Source: Chryseobacterium sp. JUb7 (lineage in GTDB: Bacteria; Bacteroidota; Bacteroidia; Flavobacteriales; Weeksellaceae). From it: a stretch of DNA of 64,000 bases. Position 1 is the first letter of the stretch, and every line of letters starts with the position of its first letter. Below the pieces are notes generated by a model. It saw nothing but the letters and a program-made list of their open reading frames with translations. It made no database searches and was not told where the DNA came from. The translations under genes and the position numbers were made by a program. The stretch lies in the NCBI RefSeq assembly GCF_024806495.1, contig NZ_JANUFF010000002.1:434001-498000 (forward strand). The letters are read 5' to 3'. Below are positions 16,663 to 25,914 of the stretch, one piece after another.

Positions 16663-19600
16663 TTATGATCTTGCATTTTTCACGGTTTCCTGAGCTGGCT
16701 GATCAATCGCCGTTAATCTTACAAAATAAGCAGGATTGTATCGGTTTTGAAGCCCTGTTCCGTTTCCTGTAGCTTTCATGGCAACTTCAAAATGGAGGTG
16801 AGGATTCGGAACTCCACTGGCATTTCCTGAATCTCCCGAATGAGCAATTAGTTCGCCGGCAGTTACCTGTCCGCTGGTTTTTTCTGCTGATTTTAAGTGA
16901 GCGTAACGAAGATAAAACTTCTCTGCATTGATATCAAATCCGGTTCCATTTTCCACTTCGGCTGTAAACTCATGAGCATATGCCCGTTTTGCATTTCGCA
17001 GATCTTCTCCGCTTACTTCCAGAACCAGCACATTACCGTAACCATTGGCTCCTTCGTTGCTGTAACTCACAATGGTTCCATCGAGACAGGCTTTACAAGG
17101 TGTGTCTACATCGGCAAAAATATCAAGACCCTGATGATTTTTCGGAACTGCTACTCCATTTTCAATTTTGGTTCTTACAGGTCCGAAAGCTCCGTTTTGT
17201 TCTTTGTGAACTCCGGCTGAGTTATAATATGTTCTCTGTGGATTATCAATAGGATCGTGCCATGTAGAGTCTCCCTCTACAGGAGAACAGGAATTTACCT
17301 TAAACACATCGATTCCTTTTTCGAAATATTCCTTAGCCTTTTTCCAGCCTGCTGTTCCTCCGTTTACTTTTTTTCTTATTTTTTTGATATTATCATCGGT
17401 AGACACTTTTATTGTATCTGCTGTTTTCCAGACTTCAACACTTTCCCAATAGGCGATGGCAGAAAGTACCGCATACTTAGCCTCCTTCACTTTGTCGGGG
17501 TTGGCTTCAAGATCGATATATTCATCAGGGAAAATCTCTTTTAAATAAGTGGAAGCTTCTTTATAGTTACCACGCCCCGTCAACTGCTTCAGTCCACGTC
17601 CTCTGAAAGTATATCCATCACCACTCGCTTCATTTCCGTTTCCGTTTCCAAAACCGTTTTCAGCGGCGTATAAAAAACTCAGTAATTTTTTCTGAGGTCT
17701 TTCGGCACAATATTCATTTATTTTCCCGTCATTGCTCAGTTTTGTTGCTCTTTCCCCAAATAAACTTGTCGTAATATTGGAAGCTCCGTAAGGAACAGCA
17801 TCTGTTTCCACCATCCAGTCGGGATTTATTCCTGATGTTTCTGCACCTACCTGAGCAAAGAAATGGGCTTTTCTTAAGCAGGTATCAATATGGATTTCTT
17901 TTCCGGAATCGAAAATATATTTATTTAAATTATCTACGATTTCCTGTCTAAAAGTCTTATGATTCGGAAGTACGCCAAATAAGGATTCAATTTGCTCAAG
18001 AGTGATTTTTTCTTTGCATCTCGGGCATTTTTTACCGATTTCGAAATAGGCTCCTTCTTTTTTAAGAAATTCGCCTTCATGTTTTTTAAGATTACCCTGA
18101 CAATCGGCTTTTAACCAAAGATATTCGATAACACTTTTGTAAATATCAAAGGTCACCTGCTCATCTTTATTGTAGACCTCTTTTGTCAGAGCAGCCTCAA
18201 TCGTTTCAACCTTTGCAAACTTTTTCAGTTCGCCAAGTTCGGCTTTAATTTTATTTAAAATGATCCCTGCGATCTTTTTTTTCTGAGCCTCCGTTCCGGT
18301 ATTGTTTCCATTGCCTCCGAAAGTATACGTATGGGTTCCGTCTTTGATGCCACTCAGCTTATCTCTCCAGGTTTTTAAGGTGTCATCAGACTTCGGACGG
18401 AGCTTAATTTTCACTTTTGCAATACCATTTTGGGCGGTTGCCTTTAAAGTAGTCAGCTCATTTCCGTTTTCCTTAGCTTCCAGTACGGGAAGATTGGCAT
18501 CTTTTTCTACAAGGATAGGTTCTTTTTCTCTGATATTAATATTCACCTCCTTACCATCCAGCAACATGGTAGTGGCGACTATATACACCTCGTCTTCCAA
18601 CGGTGCATTATTAATTCTGACATATGCAGGTCCCAGCTTATTGAGAGCAAAAGAAACAGATTCGCCTTTTGCATATGATGTTTTGGTAAGTGCTGCTTTT
18701 ATAGTGTCGAGCTTAGCATATTTTTTATCTTTTTTAACGGAAGCATCCACTTTCGTCTTAATGATATTGGCCACACTATCTTTATTGATATTATTGTTGT
18801 TGCCCTGAAAAGTGTACGTATGCTGCCCATCGGTTTCATCAGTCTGTACTGTAAATTCTTCTTTGGCAAAATAGGCATCAAGAAGACTTTCCGTTTTCAA
18901 TTCTTCCACTACGCTGGTACTTTTTCCTTCAGGAGTCTGTTGGGTTGGCTTTTGCTCGGGTTCTACTGTTCCTTTCGCTTCCTGATAGTCGACCGGTTTT
19001 TCGGCAGTATCTCCGACTCCGCTTTCTTCTTTTTTGGAAGCCGGTTTTTCGGAGGCGGATTCATCTGCTTTTACAGGAGGATTATTATTTTGAGAAGATA
19101 CAGGCTCTTCTTTATTTGGTTCTGCAGCAGGCCGGGCAGGCTCTTTATATTCCGGATTCTGAATATCCACATTATTTGTTGCATGTTTCCTGTTTTCATA
19201 ATATTCTACAGTAACATAAAACTCCAGTTTCTGAGGATCTCTTTCTCCATTAATTGCTTTTTGCATTAAGGCCTTTGTCAGTATAAATTCGGCTGTGGCA
19301 GTCCCATTATTTTCAACGATGACCTGTTTGCTGTCTACAAATAAATTAGTCGCATGATGACCATCCCCTGCTGTACTGTCTTCCCAAAGCGTAAATAATA
19401 ATTTTTCACCTCTAAGATTAACACATTGAGCCTTGGCAATCAGTTTTTCGTTATAACTGAAAACCGTCCCTACAGAATCATCAACATAATGCAGTTCTAC
19501 TTTATTGATTTTCGGAACACCAGCCTGTTTCGGGGTAATATCAATGGTGGTAGGACCTTTACCTTCCGAAGTATGAAGATAAGCTTCAAGGCGGTACGTA

Positions 19601-19830
19601 TGCTTTGAGGCTACCTCTCCGAATGTAAAATCTCCATTTCCTACTTTTTTAATATTGGTCGTCGTATAGCTTCCGTTGGAACGTCTTTTAAAGAGTTCCC
19701 AGGTTACTAAAGCCGGATTTTTTTTATTTTCAGGGGTCGCCGGATACCATTCCTCAATAGTGTATGATGTTTTTTCACCCACTTTCGGATTAGGATTTCC
19801 GGTAATTTTTGAAACGCCTTGTTTTGACAT
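16663..19830 (-). CDS. Large T6SS effector with GH19-like muramidase/chitinase and M23 endopeptidase modules
   Basis: A 1055-residue multidomain protein without a signal peptide. Residues about 1-210 are Ig-like beta domains, probably for loading. About 215-330 is a Pro/Glu/Lys-rich linker. Two copies of one module follow (HTYTFQGNNNN near 343, HTYTFGGNGNN near 503), each leading to an AALTK(TS/EV)Y segment. A Cys-rich knuckle (DCQGN, KCPRCKEKIT near 570-605) precedes a GH19-like domain (about 605-840: FFAQVGAETSG near 660, YTFRGRGLKQLTGRGNY near 743, GGTAGWKKAKEYF near 830). Last comes an M23 zinc peptidase (NHQGLDIFAD near 900, LRYAHLKS, PHLHFEV near 1010). GH19-like domains cut glycan strands and M23 enzymes cut peptide crosslinks, so it should attack both bonds of peptidoglycan. 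It follows a PAAR-like gene and precedes three candidate immunity genes. Confidence 0.88.
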   Translation of the reverse strand: MSKQGVSKITGNPNPKVGEKTSYTIEEWYPATPENKKNPALVTWELFKRRSNGSYTTTNIKKVGNGDFTFGEVASKHTYRLEAYLHTSEGKGPTTIDITPKQAGVPKINKVELHYVDDSVGTVFSYNEKLIAKAQCVNLRGEKLLFTLWEDSTAGDGHHATNLFVDSKQVIVENNGTATAEFILTKALMQKAINGERDPQKLEFYVTVEYYENRKHATNNVDIQNPEYKEPARPAAEPNKEEPVSSQNNNPPVKADESASEKPASKKEESGVGDTAEKPVDYQEAKGTVEPEQKPTQQTPEGKSTSVVEELKTESLLDAYFAKEEFTVQTDETDGQHTYTFQGNNNNINKDSVANIIKTKVDASVKKDKKYAKLDTIKAALTKTSYAKGESVSFALNKLGPAYVRINNAPLEDEVYIVATTMLLDGKEVNINIREKEPILVEKDANLPVLEAKENGNELTTLKATAQNGIAKVKIKLRPKSDDTLKTWRDKLSGIKDGTHTYTFGGNGNNTGTEAQKKKIAGIILNKIKAELGELKKFAKVETIEAALTKEVYNKDEQVTFDIYKSVIEYLWLKADCQGNLKKHEGEFLKKEGAYFEIGKKCPRCKEKITLEQIESLFGVLPNHKTFRQEIVDNLNKYIFDSGKEIHIDTCLRKAHFFAQVGAETSGINPDWMVETDAVPYGASNITTSLFGERATKLSNDGKINEYCAERPQKKLLSFLYAAENGFGNGNGNEASGDGYTFRGRGLKQLTGRGNYKEASTYLKEIFPDEYIDLEANPDKVKEAKYAVLSAIAYWESVEVWKTADTIKVSTDDNIKKIRKKVNGGTAGWKKAKEYFEKGIDVFKVNSCSPVEGDSTWHDPIDNPQRTYYNSAGVHKEQNGAFGPVRTKIENGVAVPKNHQGLDIFADVDTPCKACLDGTIVSYSNEGANGYGNVLVLEVSGEDLRNAKRAYAHEFTAEVENGTGFDINAEKFYLRYAHLKSAEKTSGQVTAGELIAHSGDSGNASGVPNPHLHFEVAMKATGNGTGLQNRYNPAYFVRLTAIDQPAQETVKNARS

Positions 19831-19848
19831 AAAGAAAATGATTAAAGG

Positions 19849-20352
19849 TTAATAAGCATCTATTTCACTTTCTTCAACAAGCTCTTTAAAGTTCTGCATT
19901 TTTACCAGCGGATTGATATGCTGTACGGTTTTACTGTCTGCCGTTTTTACATTCTGCTTGCTCATTTGCCCTCGCTGTCCGTGATCATTAATTGTGATCA
20001 TTCCTCCGATACAGCATTGCAGTTCGGAAATTTCGGTAACGATACTTTTCCCAATGATATTCACTTTATTATAGGTTTTCTGCCATTTTCCTGCAGGTGC
20101 ATAGGAACACGGTAAATATCCACCGGGAGTAGGTTTCAGTTTGCATTGTCCAAAACTGGGTCCGGGAGGATTAAACTGCAGGTCATCTTCCGTTACGGCA
20201 AGGAAATCTGCATTGCCATCTGAATCATTCCAATAATGATGCTGATGGGCTGTCACTTTATGCTGTGGCAACTGATCACCCTGATTGCACTGGGCTTTGC
20301 CTTTTTGGACGACAAAATGTTTGCCGTCGTGAGGGGATGATTGAGTAGACAT
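19849..20352 (-). CDS. PAAR-like (DUF4280) protein, spike tip or effector carrier
   Basis: A 167-residue protein starting with KHFVVQKGKAQCNQGDQLP and continuing with FGQCKLKP, PCSY and LQCCIGGMITINDHGQ. This Cys-spaced pattern is typical of DUF4280 PAAR-like proteins that cap VgrG in Bacteroidota T6SS. There is no toxin domain. It lies 18 bases before the GH19/M23 effector, so it most likely docks that effector onto a spike. It is separated from tssR by a terminator at 20395-20428, so the effector unit starts here with its own promoter; a TATCTTTA sequence resembling the -7 box occurs just upstream. Confidence 0.85.
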   Translation of the reverse strand: MSTQSSPHDGKHFVVQKGKAQCNQGDQLPQHKVTAHQHHYWNDSDGNADFLAVTEDDLQFNPPGPSFGQCKLKPTPGGYLPCSYAPAGKWQKTYNKVNIIGKSIVTEISELQCCIGGMITINDHGQRGQMSKQNVKTADSKTVQHINPLVKMQNFKELVEESEIDAY

Positions 20353-20394
20353 ATTTTATGATTTGGTAACATAAAGATAAAAAATTTACATGAA

Positions 20395-20428
20395 AAAATA
20401 AAAAAAGCAGAAATTTATTTCTGCTTTT
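20395..20428 (-). terminator. Terminator after tssR
   Basis: Stem AAAAGCAGAAA / TTTCTGCTTTT (20403-20413 with 20418-20428, 4-nt loop) with a long T-rich tail on the minus strand, 16 bases past the tssR stop. It marks the end of the tssO-tssO-PKD-tssR operon and the border with the effector unit. Confidence 0.85.
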
Positions 20429-20443
20429 CAATATTATAGATTA

Positions 20444-22843
20444 TTAATGTTTGGTATACTGGGGTTCTTCAACAGGTAACATTGTTGGCATAAAATACTC
20501 ATTAAGCCAGTAAAATGTTTGTCCGTTCTGCTGAATTTTCACTGCCGGATCATTTCTGTGGCTCAACATTCTTTCTGCCAAATCTTTATAGTGTCTGAAA
20601 TAAGTCCTTACCGTTTCGTTGGTCACTATTTTAGATTTTTTCCAGCCTTTAAGTTTGTATTTAGACATCAACTCTTCTTCAGAATTATCAAATCCTGTAC
20701 TTACCCCAACCGAATAAGACATTGGCTGGTCGTATAAATCACCTTTATCAAGGAACTTTATGGTAGGATTGTATTTTTTAAGAAGATTTACATACTCTCT
20801 GATGGCTCTCGACTGACTGAAATCTGATCTTTCCGCCCCTGTTTTCATATATACCTCAGTGTAGAAAGCCTTTAAATTATCATATTCGGTTTCAGAAATT
20901 AAAATTCCTTTTTCCAATCCCGGTTTGAAGTCTTTCAGCTCTTTTGGAATATATCCTTTCACCAAAAACGGGTTTCCATAATTGATCAACTGTGCTGCAA
21001 TACCTGCAGGAACAGGGTTTGTAAGTCCCGGATAAAGATATTTATACTTCAGATCCACATCAGTTCTTCCCGCTCCTACCGAAGAATGGAAATAATCATT
21101 CAGTGATTTGTCTAATGTTTCATTATCCAAAGTTACCTGTGCAATTAAGCTGTCAACAGATTTTTTAAGATATCCGGGAGTTCCGATATCTCCTTTTTTA
21201 GGAAATATAACAAAGCCCTGAGACATACTCTGCTTAGGATAATCTAAAGAGAAAAATCCGGCATCACCTTCGATCAGGCTAAAGTTATTTTTTGTCAGAA
21301 CATCATTCTGATTGATAATTTTCTGTTTCTTCAGCTCAGCAATATTTTTAGCAGTATTGGTGACTACATTTTCAGAAAGCAATACAAAATCATTATAGGT
21401 ATCAGACGATCTTGCACTGGTCTGGAACATGATCATTCTCGCCTGAGCCTGCGTAAGGGAATTAATGACTCCATACATATTTCCGCTCTGATTGGCAGAT
21501 GTTCCTACTGTAATGACAATATTCGTTTCATCAGGAACATTGGAAAGAAGATTTCCGGCAGCCATTAATCCTTCATTGACCGGCTGATTTCCGATATTGC
21601 TAGGGCAATTCATCTCATTGGTCTTCTGATCGATAAATGTTGTTATTTTACTGTAATCTGTACTTAAATTAGATACTGCAACATTATCTCCGCAAGAATT
21701 ATTTTTATATAAAACTACGCCGTATTTTACGGTATTAAAATAAGAAGGTTTCTCAAATCTCAACTGAAGATCCTGAAGCAAAGATTTCACAATCGGTGCA
21801 TACGGTGCGTTCGGAGCACTGATATCCAATGCAAAAACGATATTTATTTTTTTATTTCTTTCTGTAATCTCTCTGTAGCGGTCAAAATAAATTGGTTCTC
21901 CCAGTACATTGAAAACATAATTTTTACTGTAATCTAAAATATTTGTAAAATATTTTGTCTTCGAATCCGGAGTTGGTGCTTCATTAAGGGGCAAACTTAC
22001 CGGATAAATATTTTCCAGGGGTGATCTTTTATTAACATCAGTAAGAAGAACAGCTGTTCTGTTTTCAGTATCATTTCCTCCGGGATGTCCTTCGTGAAGT
22101 CCTAAAGCTGACTCCGAAATTCCGGTTGTATTTTTCATTTTAAGGGCAGAACGCTCACCCCAGGCCGAAATAACATTAGAGCTCACCCATCCGTACAGGC
22201 TTGTATTGATGCTGTCGATATCTACAGAAGGTTTTTTCCCGACCAAGAATCTTTTATTATTTTCAGCCTGTTTGTATACGTAAACAATCTGTCCGTTTGG
22301 AATTTTCACATTGGCCTGTTCAATCAGACTTGGAGAATTAAACACCATGATCGAATCATTTTTGTAATATCTCTCAGAACTTCTGATCACCTCACTGTTG
22401 CTCGGAAGAACTGCTACCCTTACCGGAAAACCTGTTTTTTCGCTTTTCAGAGAGTTGCTCCAAAGAAGTAGATCGGACTCCGGAATCCAGCCGTATGTCT
22501 TGATAGATTTTGAAGAGACCTTTTTCATCAAAGCATCAGGAACATATTCTGCTACTTTCACCATCCCGTCTCTGTGTTTTAAAACCATTAACGGCTCTAA
22601 AAATTTAACTTCCTTATATGATTTTTCATCATTTTTATCAAGATAAGCCGTATTTCTGGATCGGTCTGAAATAGCAATCCACGGAACTGATTTTCTTGGA
22701 AATCCATTGACGACAGGTGAGTTATCAACCTGACCATATTGTGACGGCTCAGGAGTTTTTTTGGAGGGCAGTTTGACCTGGCAACTCGTTAATAATACCG
22801 AAACTCCTATATAATATGCTGCTAGAGGAAATTTATTTCTCAT
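20444..22843 (-). CDS. tssR: T6SS protein TssR (Bacteroidota-specific membrane-complex lipoprotein)
   Basis: A 799-residue lipoprotein (lipobox IGVSVLLTSCQV, Cys about 21). SH3-like beta segments with tryptophans occur early (YGWIPESDLLLW, LYGWVSSNVISAWG). A von Willebrand A-like central region starts with INIVFALDISAPNAP, and a helical C-terminal part follows. This architecture fits TssR, a component specific to the Bacteroidota (subtype iii) T6SS and thought to serve the membrane-spanning complex in place of TssJ/L/M. It is the last gene of an operon with two TssO-like proteins and a PKD protein. The metal site of the vWA-like part looks incomplete (DIS instead of DxSxS). The identity is firm from size, order and motifs. 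Confidence 0.88.
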   Translation of the reverse strand: MRNKFPLAAYYIGVSVLLTSCQVKLPSKKTPEPSQYGQVDNSPVVNGFPRKSVPWIAISDRSRNTAYLDKNDEKSYKEVKFLEPLMVLKHRDGMVKVAEYVPDALMKKVSSKSIKTYGWIPESDLLLWSNSLKSEKTGFPVRVAVLPSNSEVIRSSERYYKNDSIMVFNSPSLIEQANVKIPNGQIVYVYKQAENNKRFLVGKKPSVDIDSINTSLYGWVSSNVISAWGERSALKMKNTTGISESALGLHEGHPGGNDTENRTAVLLTDVNKRSPLENIYPVSLPLNEAPTPDSKTKYFTNILDYSKNYVFNVLGEPIYFDRYREITERNKKINIVFALDISAPNAPYAPIVKSLLQDLQLRFEKPSYFNTVKYGVVLYKNNSCGDNVAVSNLSTDYSKITTFIDQKTNEMNCPSNIGNQPVNEGLMAAGNLLSNVPDETNIVITVGTSANQSGNMYGVINSLTQAQARMIMFQTSARSSDTYNDFVLLSENVVTNTAKNIAELKKQKIINQNDVLTKNNFSLIEGDAGFFSLDYPKQSMSQGFVIFPKKGDIGTPGYLKKSVDSLIAQVTLDNETLDKSLNDYFHSSVGAGRTDVDLKYKYLYPGLTNPVPAGIAAQLINYGNPFLVKGYIPKELKDFKPGLEKGILISETEYDNLKAFYTEVYMKTGAERSDFSQSRAIREYVNLLKKYNPTIKFLDKGDLYDQPMSYSVGVSTGFDNSEEELMSKYKLKGWKKSKIVTNETVRTYFRHYKDLAERMLSHRNDPAVKIQQNGQTFYWLNEYFMPTMLPVEEPQYTKH

Positions 22844-22891
22844 CCTTATTTTCTTTTATGATTGGTGTGCTCAAAAAGCTGAGCAAATACA

Positions 22892-23800
22892 TTATTTACT
22901 TTGATTGATATCCACTTTGGTTACACAGTTCTGTGTATCATCAAAATTCACTTTTACAGTCTGAATGACATTATTCTTATCAAACTGAAGCCCTGCACAA
23001 TACATATAGAAGTTATTGGCTTTACTGTCATTAACTTTCACTACCGTATTTTCATTGTTACACAGATATGTTCTCAGTAAATAATTGTAATGGGTATTGA
23101 AACTATTCCCGTTGGCAATCTGCTGCAGGTGATATTTAAAATCATTATCAATTTTAGCATAAGCATCTTCTACGCTCACTTCTTCTTCCATTGCATCATA
23201 AGCCGGAAGAATCTTGATGTGGTGCAAAATAGGCTCTTCTCCTTCATCTGTAAACAAGGTCACCACGTAGTCACCCGGTTTTTTGTAAGAGTAAATAGCC
23301 ATCTTATCTTTAGAGTCGATATTTCCGGTTTCTCCAAACTTCCATGTAAACTGTTTGGCATCAGAAATAGCACGAAACTGCACATTGATAAACTGCATCG
23401 CCTGAGAAGGTCCGTCAATAGTCGTTTTGATCTTCATTGTGTCTTTAGGTTTCGGAAGACTTCTTGCAGAAACCATCACGGGGAATGATTTAGAATACTT
23501 GCTGTCAACAATCAATGTTACCTGATAGTATCCGGGCTTGTTATAAAAATGTATTCCGCTGCTTTTGTCTGATGTGGTACCATCACCGAAGCTCCATCTT
23601 TTAGTTTTTGCAAATTGAGTTTTGTCTTCAAATAAAAGGGTATCCCCTACCGCTACCGAAGACGGATATACGACCCCTACAATATCATCGGCAGAGTGTA
23701 TAACTTTCTTCTGCAACCACAATACGACTAAAGCTGCAATGAGCAGCGTCGCAATGACACCGATAATAATGTTTTTCTTGTTCTTTTGAAAGTAATTCAT
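22892..23800 (-). CDS. PKD-domain inner-membrane protein of the T6SS (TssP-like)
   Basis: A 302-residue protein with one N-terminal membrane segment (IIIGVIATLLIAALVVLWLQ, about 11-30) and a periplasmic part. Two PKD-type beta domains are visible: KTKRWSFGDGTTSDKSSGIH with YNKPGYYQVTLIVD, and KQFTWKFGETGNIDSKD with YSYKKPGDYVVTLFTD. A C-terminal helical domain with two Cys follows. Bacteroidota T6SS loci carry a set of membrane-complex genes named tssN to tssR; position between TssO-like proteins and TssR and the periplasmic PKD units fit TssP. The letter assignment is from memory of that nomenclature and less certain than the role. Confidence 0.7.
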   Translation of the reverse strand: MNYFQKNKKNIIIGVIATLLIAALVVLWLQKKVIHSADDIVGVVYPSSVAVGDTLLFEDKTQFAKTKRWSFGDGTTSDKSSGIHFYNKPGYYQVTLIVDSKYSKSFPVMVSARSLPKPKDTMKIKTTIDGPSQAMQFINVQFRAISDAKQFTWKFGETGNIDSKDKMAIYSYKKPGDYVVTLFTDEGEEPILHHIKILPAYDAMEEEVSVEDAYAKIDNDFKYHLQQIANGNSFNTHYNYLLRTYLCNNENTVVKVNDSKANNFYMYCAGLQFDKNNVIQTVKVNFDDTQNCVTKVDINQSK

Positions 23801-23852
23801 AGTTAATGATTGTGTGATGTGTTTTGTTTTCTGTAATTCTCCTTTGATCTGA

Positions 23853-24377
23853 CTATTGGCTTCTTGCTTTTAGGGCATTTTCACGCTGAAAAAGCTGGCT
23901 TTTCTTTTCTTTAAAACCTATTGAGCAATCTTCAAACTGTTTTTCGAGCTTCTTGATATTCTCAGTTTTACTTGAAATAATTTTTTTATCATCGAAGTAC
24001 ATCTTATAAAAATTAGCAATCTGAGGATATGCCTCTTTTCTGATATCCAATGTATTATTACGTGCATAATAATTAGCAACATCATTGATCCCATTCATGA
24101 TCCGGTCTTCTTCAAAAGGAGAAGGCGCTTCATCGGTAAGCCTTTTTATCTGTGAAAAAGTACTGTCTAATAATTTATATGTAAATTTTTGTTGCTGATC
24201 AAATTTTGATTTTTCTTCAAGATTACGGATAGAAATCACATCTTCATCAGAAAATGGTGATTCAAAACCTTTTAAAAAGATTACACTTAAAAAAACTATC
24301 GCGGCGGCAAGCATTAATATTAAATAAATAAACTGGTAATGCTTTTCTTTTTTTGATAACGAAATGTGTCCCTGCAT
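23853..24377 (-). CDS. TssO-like T6SS transmembrane protein
   Basis: A 174-residue protein with one N-terminal membrane helix (FIYLILMLAAAIVFLSVIFL, about 16-35) and a helical, coiled-coil-prone periplasmic part ending in a Lys/Glu/Gln-rich segment with one Cys. Size and layout match TssO, a small bitopic protein of the Bacteroidota T6SS membrane complex. It is 52 bases upstream of the PKD-protein gene and 11 bases after the second TssO-like gene. Two such proteins in a row suggest a heteromeric pair. Confidence 0.7.
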   Translation of the reverse strand: MQGHISLSKKEKHYQFIYLILMLAAAIVFLSVIFLKGFESPFSDEDVISIRNLEEKSKFDQQQKFTYKLLDSTFSQIKRLTDEAPSPFEEDRIMNGINDVANYYARNNTLDIRKEAYPQIANFYKMYFDDKKIISSKTENIKKLEKQFEDCSIGFKEKKSQLFQRENALKARSQ

Positions 24378-24388
24378 AATTTGTGTAT

Positions 24389-24925
24389 TTATTTTCTTCT
24401 TTTACTTCCAGTAAATTTTCTGGTAGGATCTACTTTCAGTTCGTTATTCGCAATTCCTATCTTTCCCCGGCATTCGCTGAGATCTCTCAAAGCAATCTGC
24501 TCTTTGTAGGAAACACCTACGATCTGGTTTTTTAAAGCCAGCATAGGTTCTATATGCTTCATTAAGATAGAATAATGCTTAAAATTATCCACACTGTCCT
24601 TACCCATGATGTTTTTGGCATCCTGAACATTATCCATAATATAATTTTTAAGGATAATATCATTATTGACCTTGCCGATATCCAGCTGGTCCATTCTGTA
24701 TAAAATGCTGTCTACATGGGTTCTGAGAAGATCGCCACGGGTGAGCAACTCTCTGTAAGCATCCGCTTCTTTTTTAATTCCCTCTCTCTGAGCATCATAG
24801 CTCTTAAAGAAAAAGAAAACGCAGCAAAAAGAAACCGCCGATAAAACGATAAATGATAGAACAAACTTCCAAATGCCTATCCTGACGTCTGATTTATTTA
24901 ATTTTTTCTCCCTGTTCGAAGACAT
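24389..24925 (-). CDS. Second TssO-like T6SS transmembrane protein
   Basis: The likely start is the ATG at 24923-24925 (178 residues, MSSNREKKLNKSD...). An upstream in-frame ATG adds 17 residues unlike the family. One membrane helix follows (FVLSFIVLSAVSFCCVFFFF, about 20-39), then a long helical periplasmic domain with heptad-like hydrophobic spacing and a very basic end (KFTGSKRRK). It is first in the operon leading to tssR. The sequence is similar in plan, not in detail, to the next gene. The gap to the divergent regulator gene (24926-25103) must hold promoters for both directions; no perfect TAnnTTTG box is evident for this one. Confidence 0.68.
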   Translation of the reverse strand: MSSNREKKLNKSDVRIGIWKFVLSFIVLSAVSFCCVFFFFKSYDAQREGIKKEADAYRELLTRGDLLRTHVDSILYRMDQLDIGKVNNDIILKNYIMDNVQDAKNIMGKDSVDNFKHYSILMKHIEPMLALKNQIVGVSYKEQIALRDLSECRGKIGIANNELKVDPTRKFTGSKRRK

Positions 24926-25103
24926 ATTATTGTGATTTGTTTGGCCTGTGAAATTATAAAAAAATAATTTATGCACAAAATTTAACTTTTTTAGTTAAAA
25001 AACACCACACTATTAATTAATTTAAGATTAATTTTCATTTTCGCTAGATTTTCATAACTTAGGCCTCTAAATTTTAAATATCATACACCAAATCGATATT
25101 AAA

Positions 25104-25775
25104 ATGAGTAAATCATTAACTAATACTGTGAGATTTTCTATTGCAGACAGTGATTTTTATTTTAAAAAAATAATGATCAGGACGCTTACCGAAAATCCGT
25201 TCTTTATGCTTCTTAATGACTGTAATAATGGGCACGAGCTCATCAGCAGAAATTACAGAAGACAGGAAGACGTTTTCATCATAGAACTTTTCATGCCGGT
25301 ATTAAGCGGAATTGAAGCTATAAAATACATCAGAAAAAGCAATCCTGAGACCCCTATCATTACTTATTCCAGCACCTATCAGGAAGATATGGCGGAAATA
25401 CTTTCTAAACTGCCTAATATCTATTACTGTCAGAAAAAAAGCAACATTATTAAAGATATCATTAAAGGAAAAATCGTTTCCGATACATTTGATTATACAG
25501 CCTACACTCAGGAATGGGAACAGCAGCCTCTGGCCGTACAGGATTATATGGAAAGGCAGAAAAAAAGTCAGGAAGAGCTGTCTTCAACCGAAATTCAGCT
25601 CATGAAATTTTGTTATGAAGGCTTTAGTAATAAAGAAATCGGAGAAAAATTAAACCTGAGTACAAGGACGATTGACACCTATATCAACAGGCTTACAGAA
25701 AAGCTTGGATTGAAGACAAAACTGCATCTCATCCGCTTCTGCGTGGAAAATGGATATTACAATTCCAGCATGTAA
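25104..25775 (+). CDS. LuxR/NarL-type regulator with a receiver domain lacking the phospho-acceptor Asp
   Basis: A 223-residue protein: receiver-like domain (about 9-125), a linker, and a LuxR-type HTH near 155-218 (LSSTEIQLMKFCYEGFSNKE, then IGEKLNLSTRTIDTYINRL). The acidic pocket keeps Asp15 and Asp17 and a Lys near 111. The acceptor position, in VFIIELFMPVLSG, is Glu61 where typical regulators have Asp. Glu there often mimics the phosphorylated state, so activity may not depend on a kinase; no histidine kinase gene is adjacent. It is divergent from the tssO-tssR operon, which makes it a candidate regulator of the T6SS, including the paired palindromes upstream of both hcp genes. That link is inference. 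Confidence 0.85.
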   Translation: MSKSLTNTVRFSIADSDFYFKKIMIRTLTENPFFMLLNDCNNGHELISRNYRRQEDVFIIELFMPVLSGIEAIKYIRKSNPETPIITYSSTYQEDMAEILSKLPNIYYCQKKSNIIKDIIKGKIVSDTFDYTAYTQEWEQQPLAVQDYMERQKKSQEELSSTEIQLMKFCYEGFSNKEIGEKLNLSTRTIDTYINRLTEKLGLKTKLHLIRFCVENGYYNSSM

Positions 25776-25851
25776 AGTCTTTTTAATGTAATATTAATAC
25801 AGAGTAAACACTAATATCTCAACATTTTAAATAAAAATAATTTGCCACTAA

Positions 25852-25884
25852 TTTGCTAGTATTCAATTTTTTTAACTAAATTTG
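25852..25884 (+). promoter_or_regulatory. Promoter of the HU gene
   Basis: TTTG at 25852-25855, 21-bp spacer, TAAATTTG at 25877-25884: a textbook Bacteroidota -33/-7 pair, about 30 bases before the HU start. It serves as a reference for the weaker boxes elsewhere in the window. Confidence 0.85.
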
Positions 25885-25914
25885 CACACCTAAAATTTAA
25901 AATTAAAAAAGGAA

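Noticed and set aside
18302..19269. Plus-strand frames of 168 and 149 residues opposite the GH19/M23 effector
   Set aside because: Antisense shadows with Phe/Ser-rich composition produced by the Lys/Glu-rich effector code.
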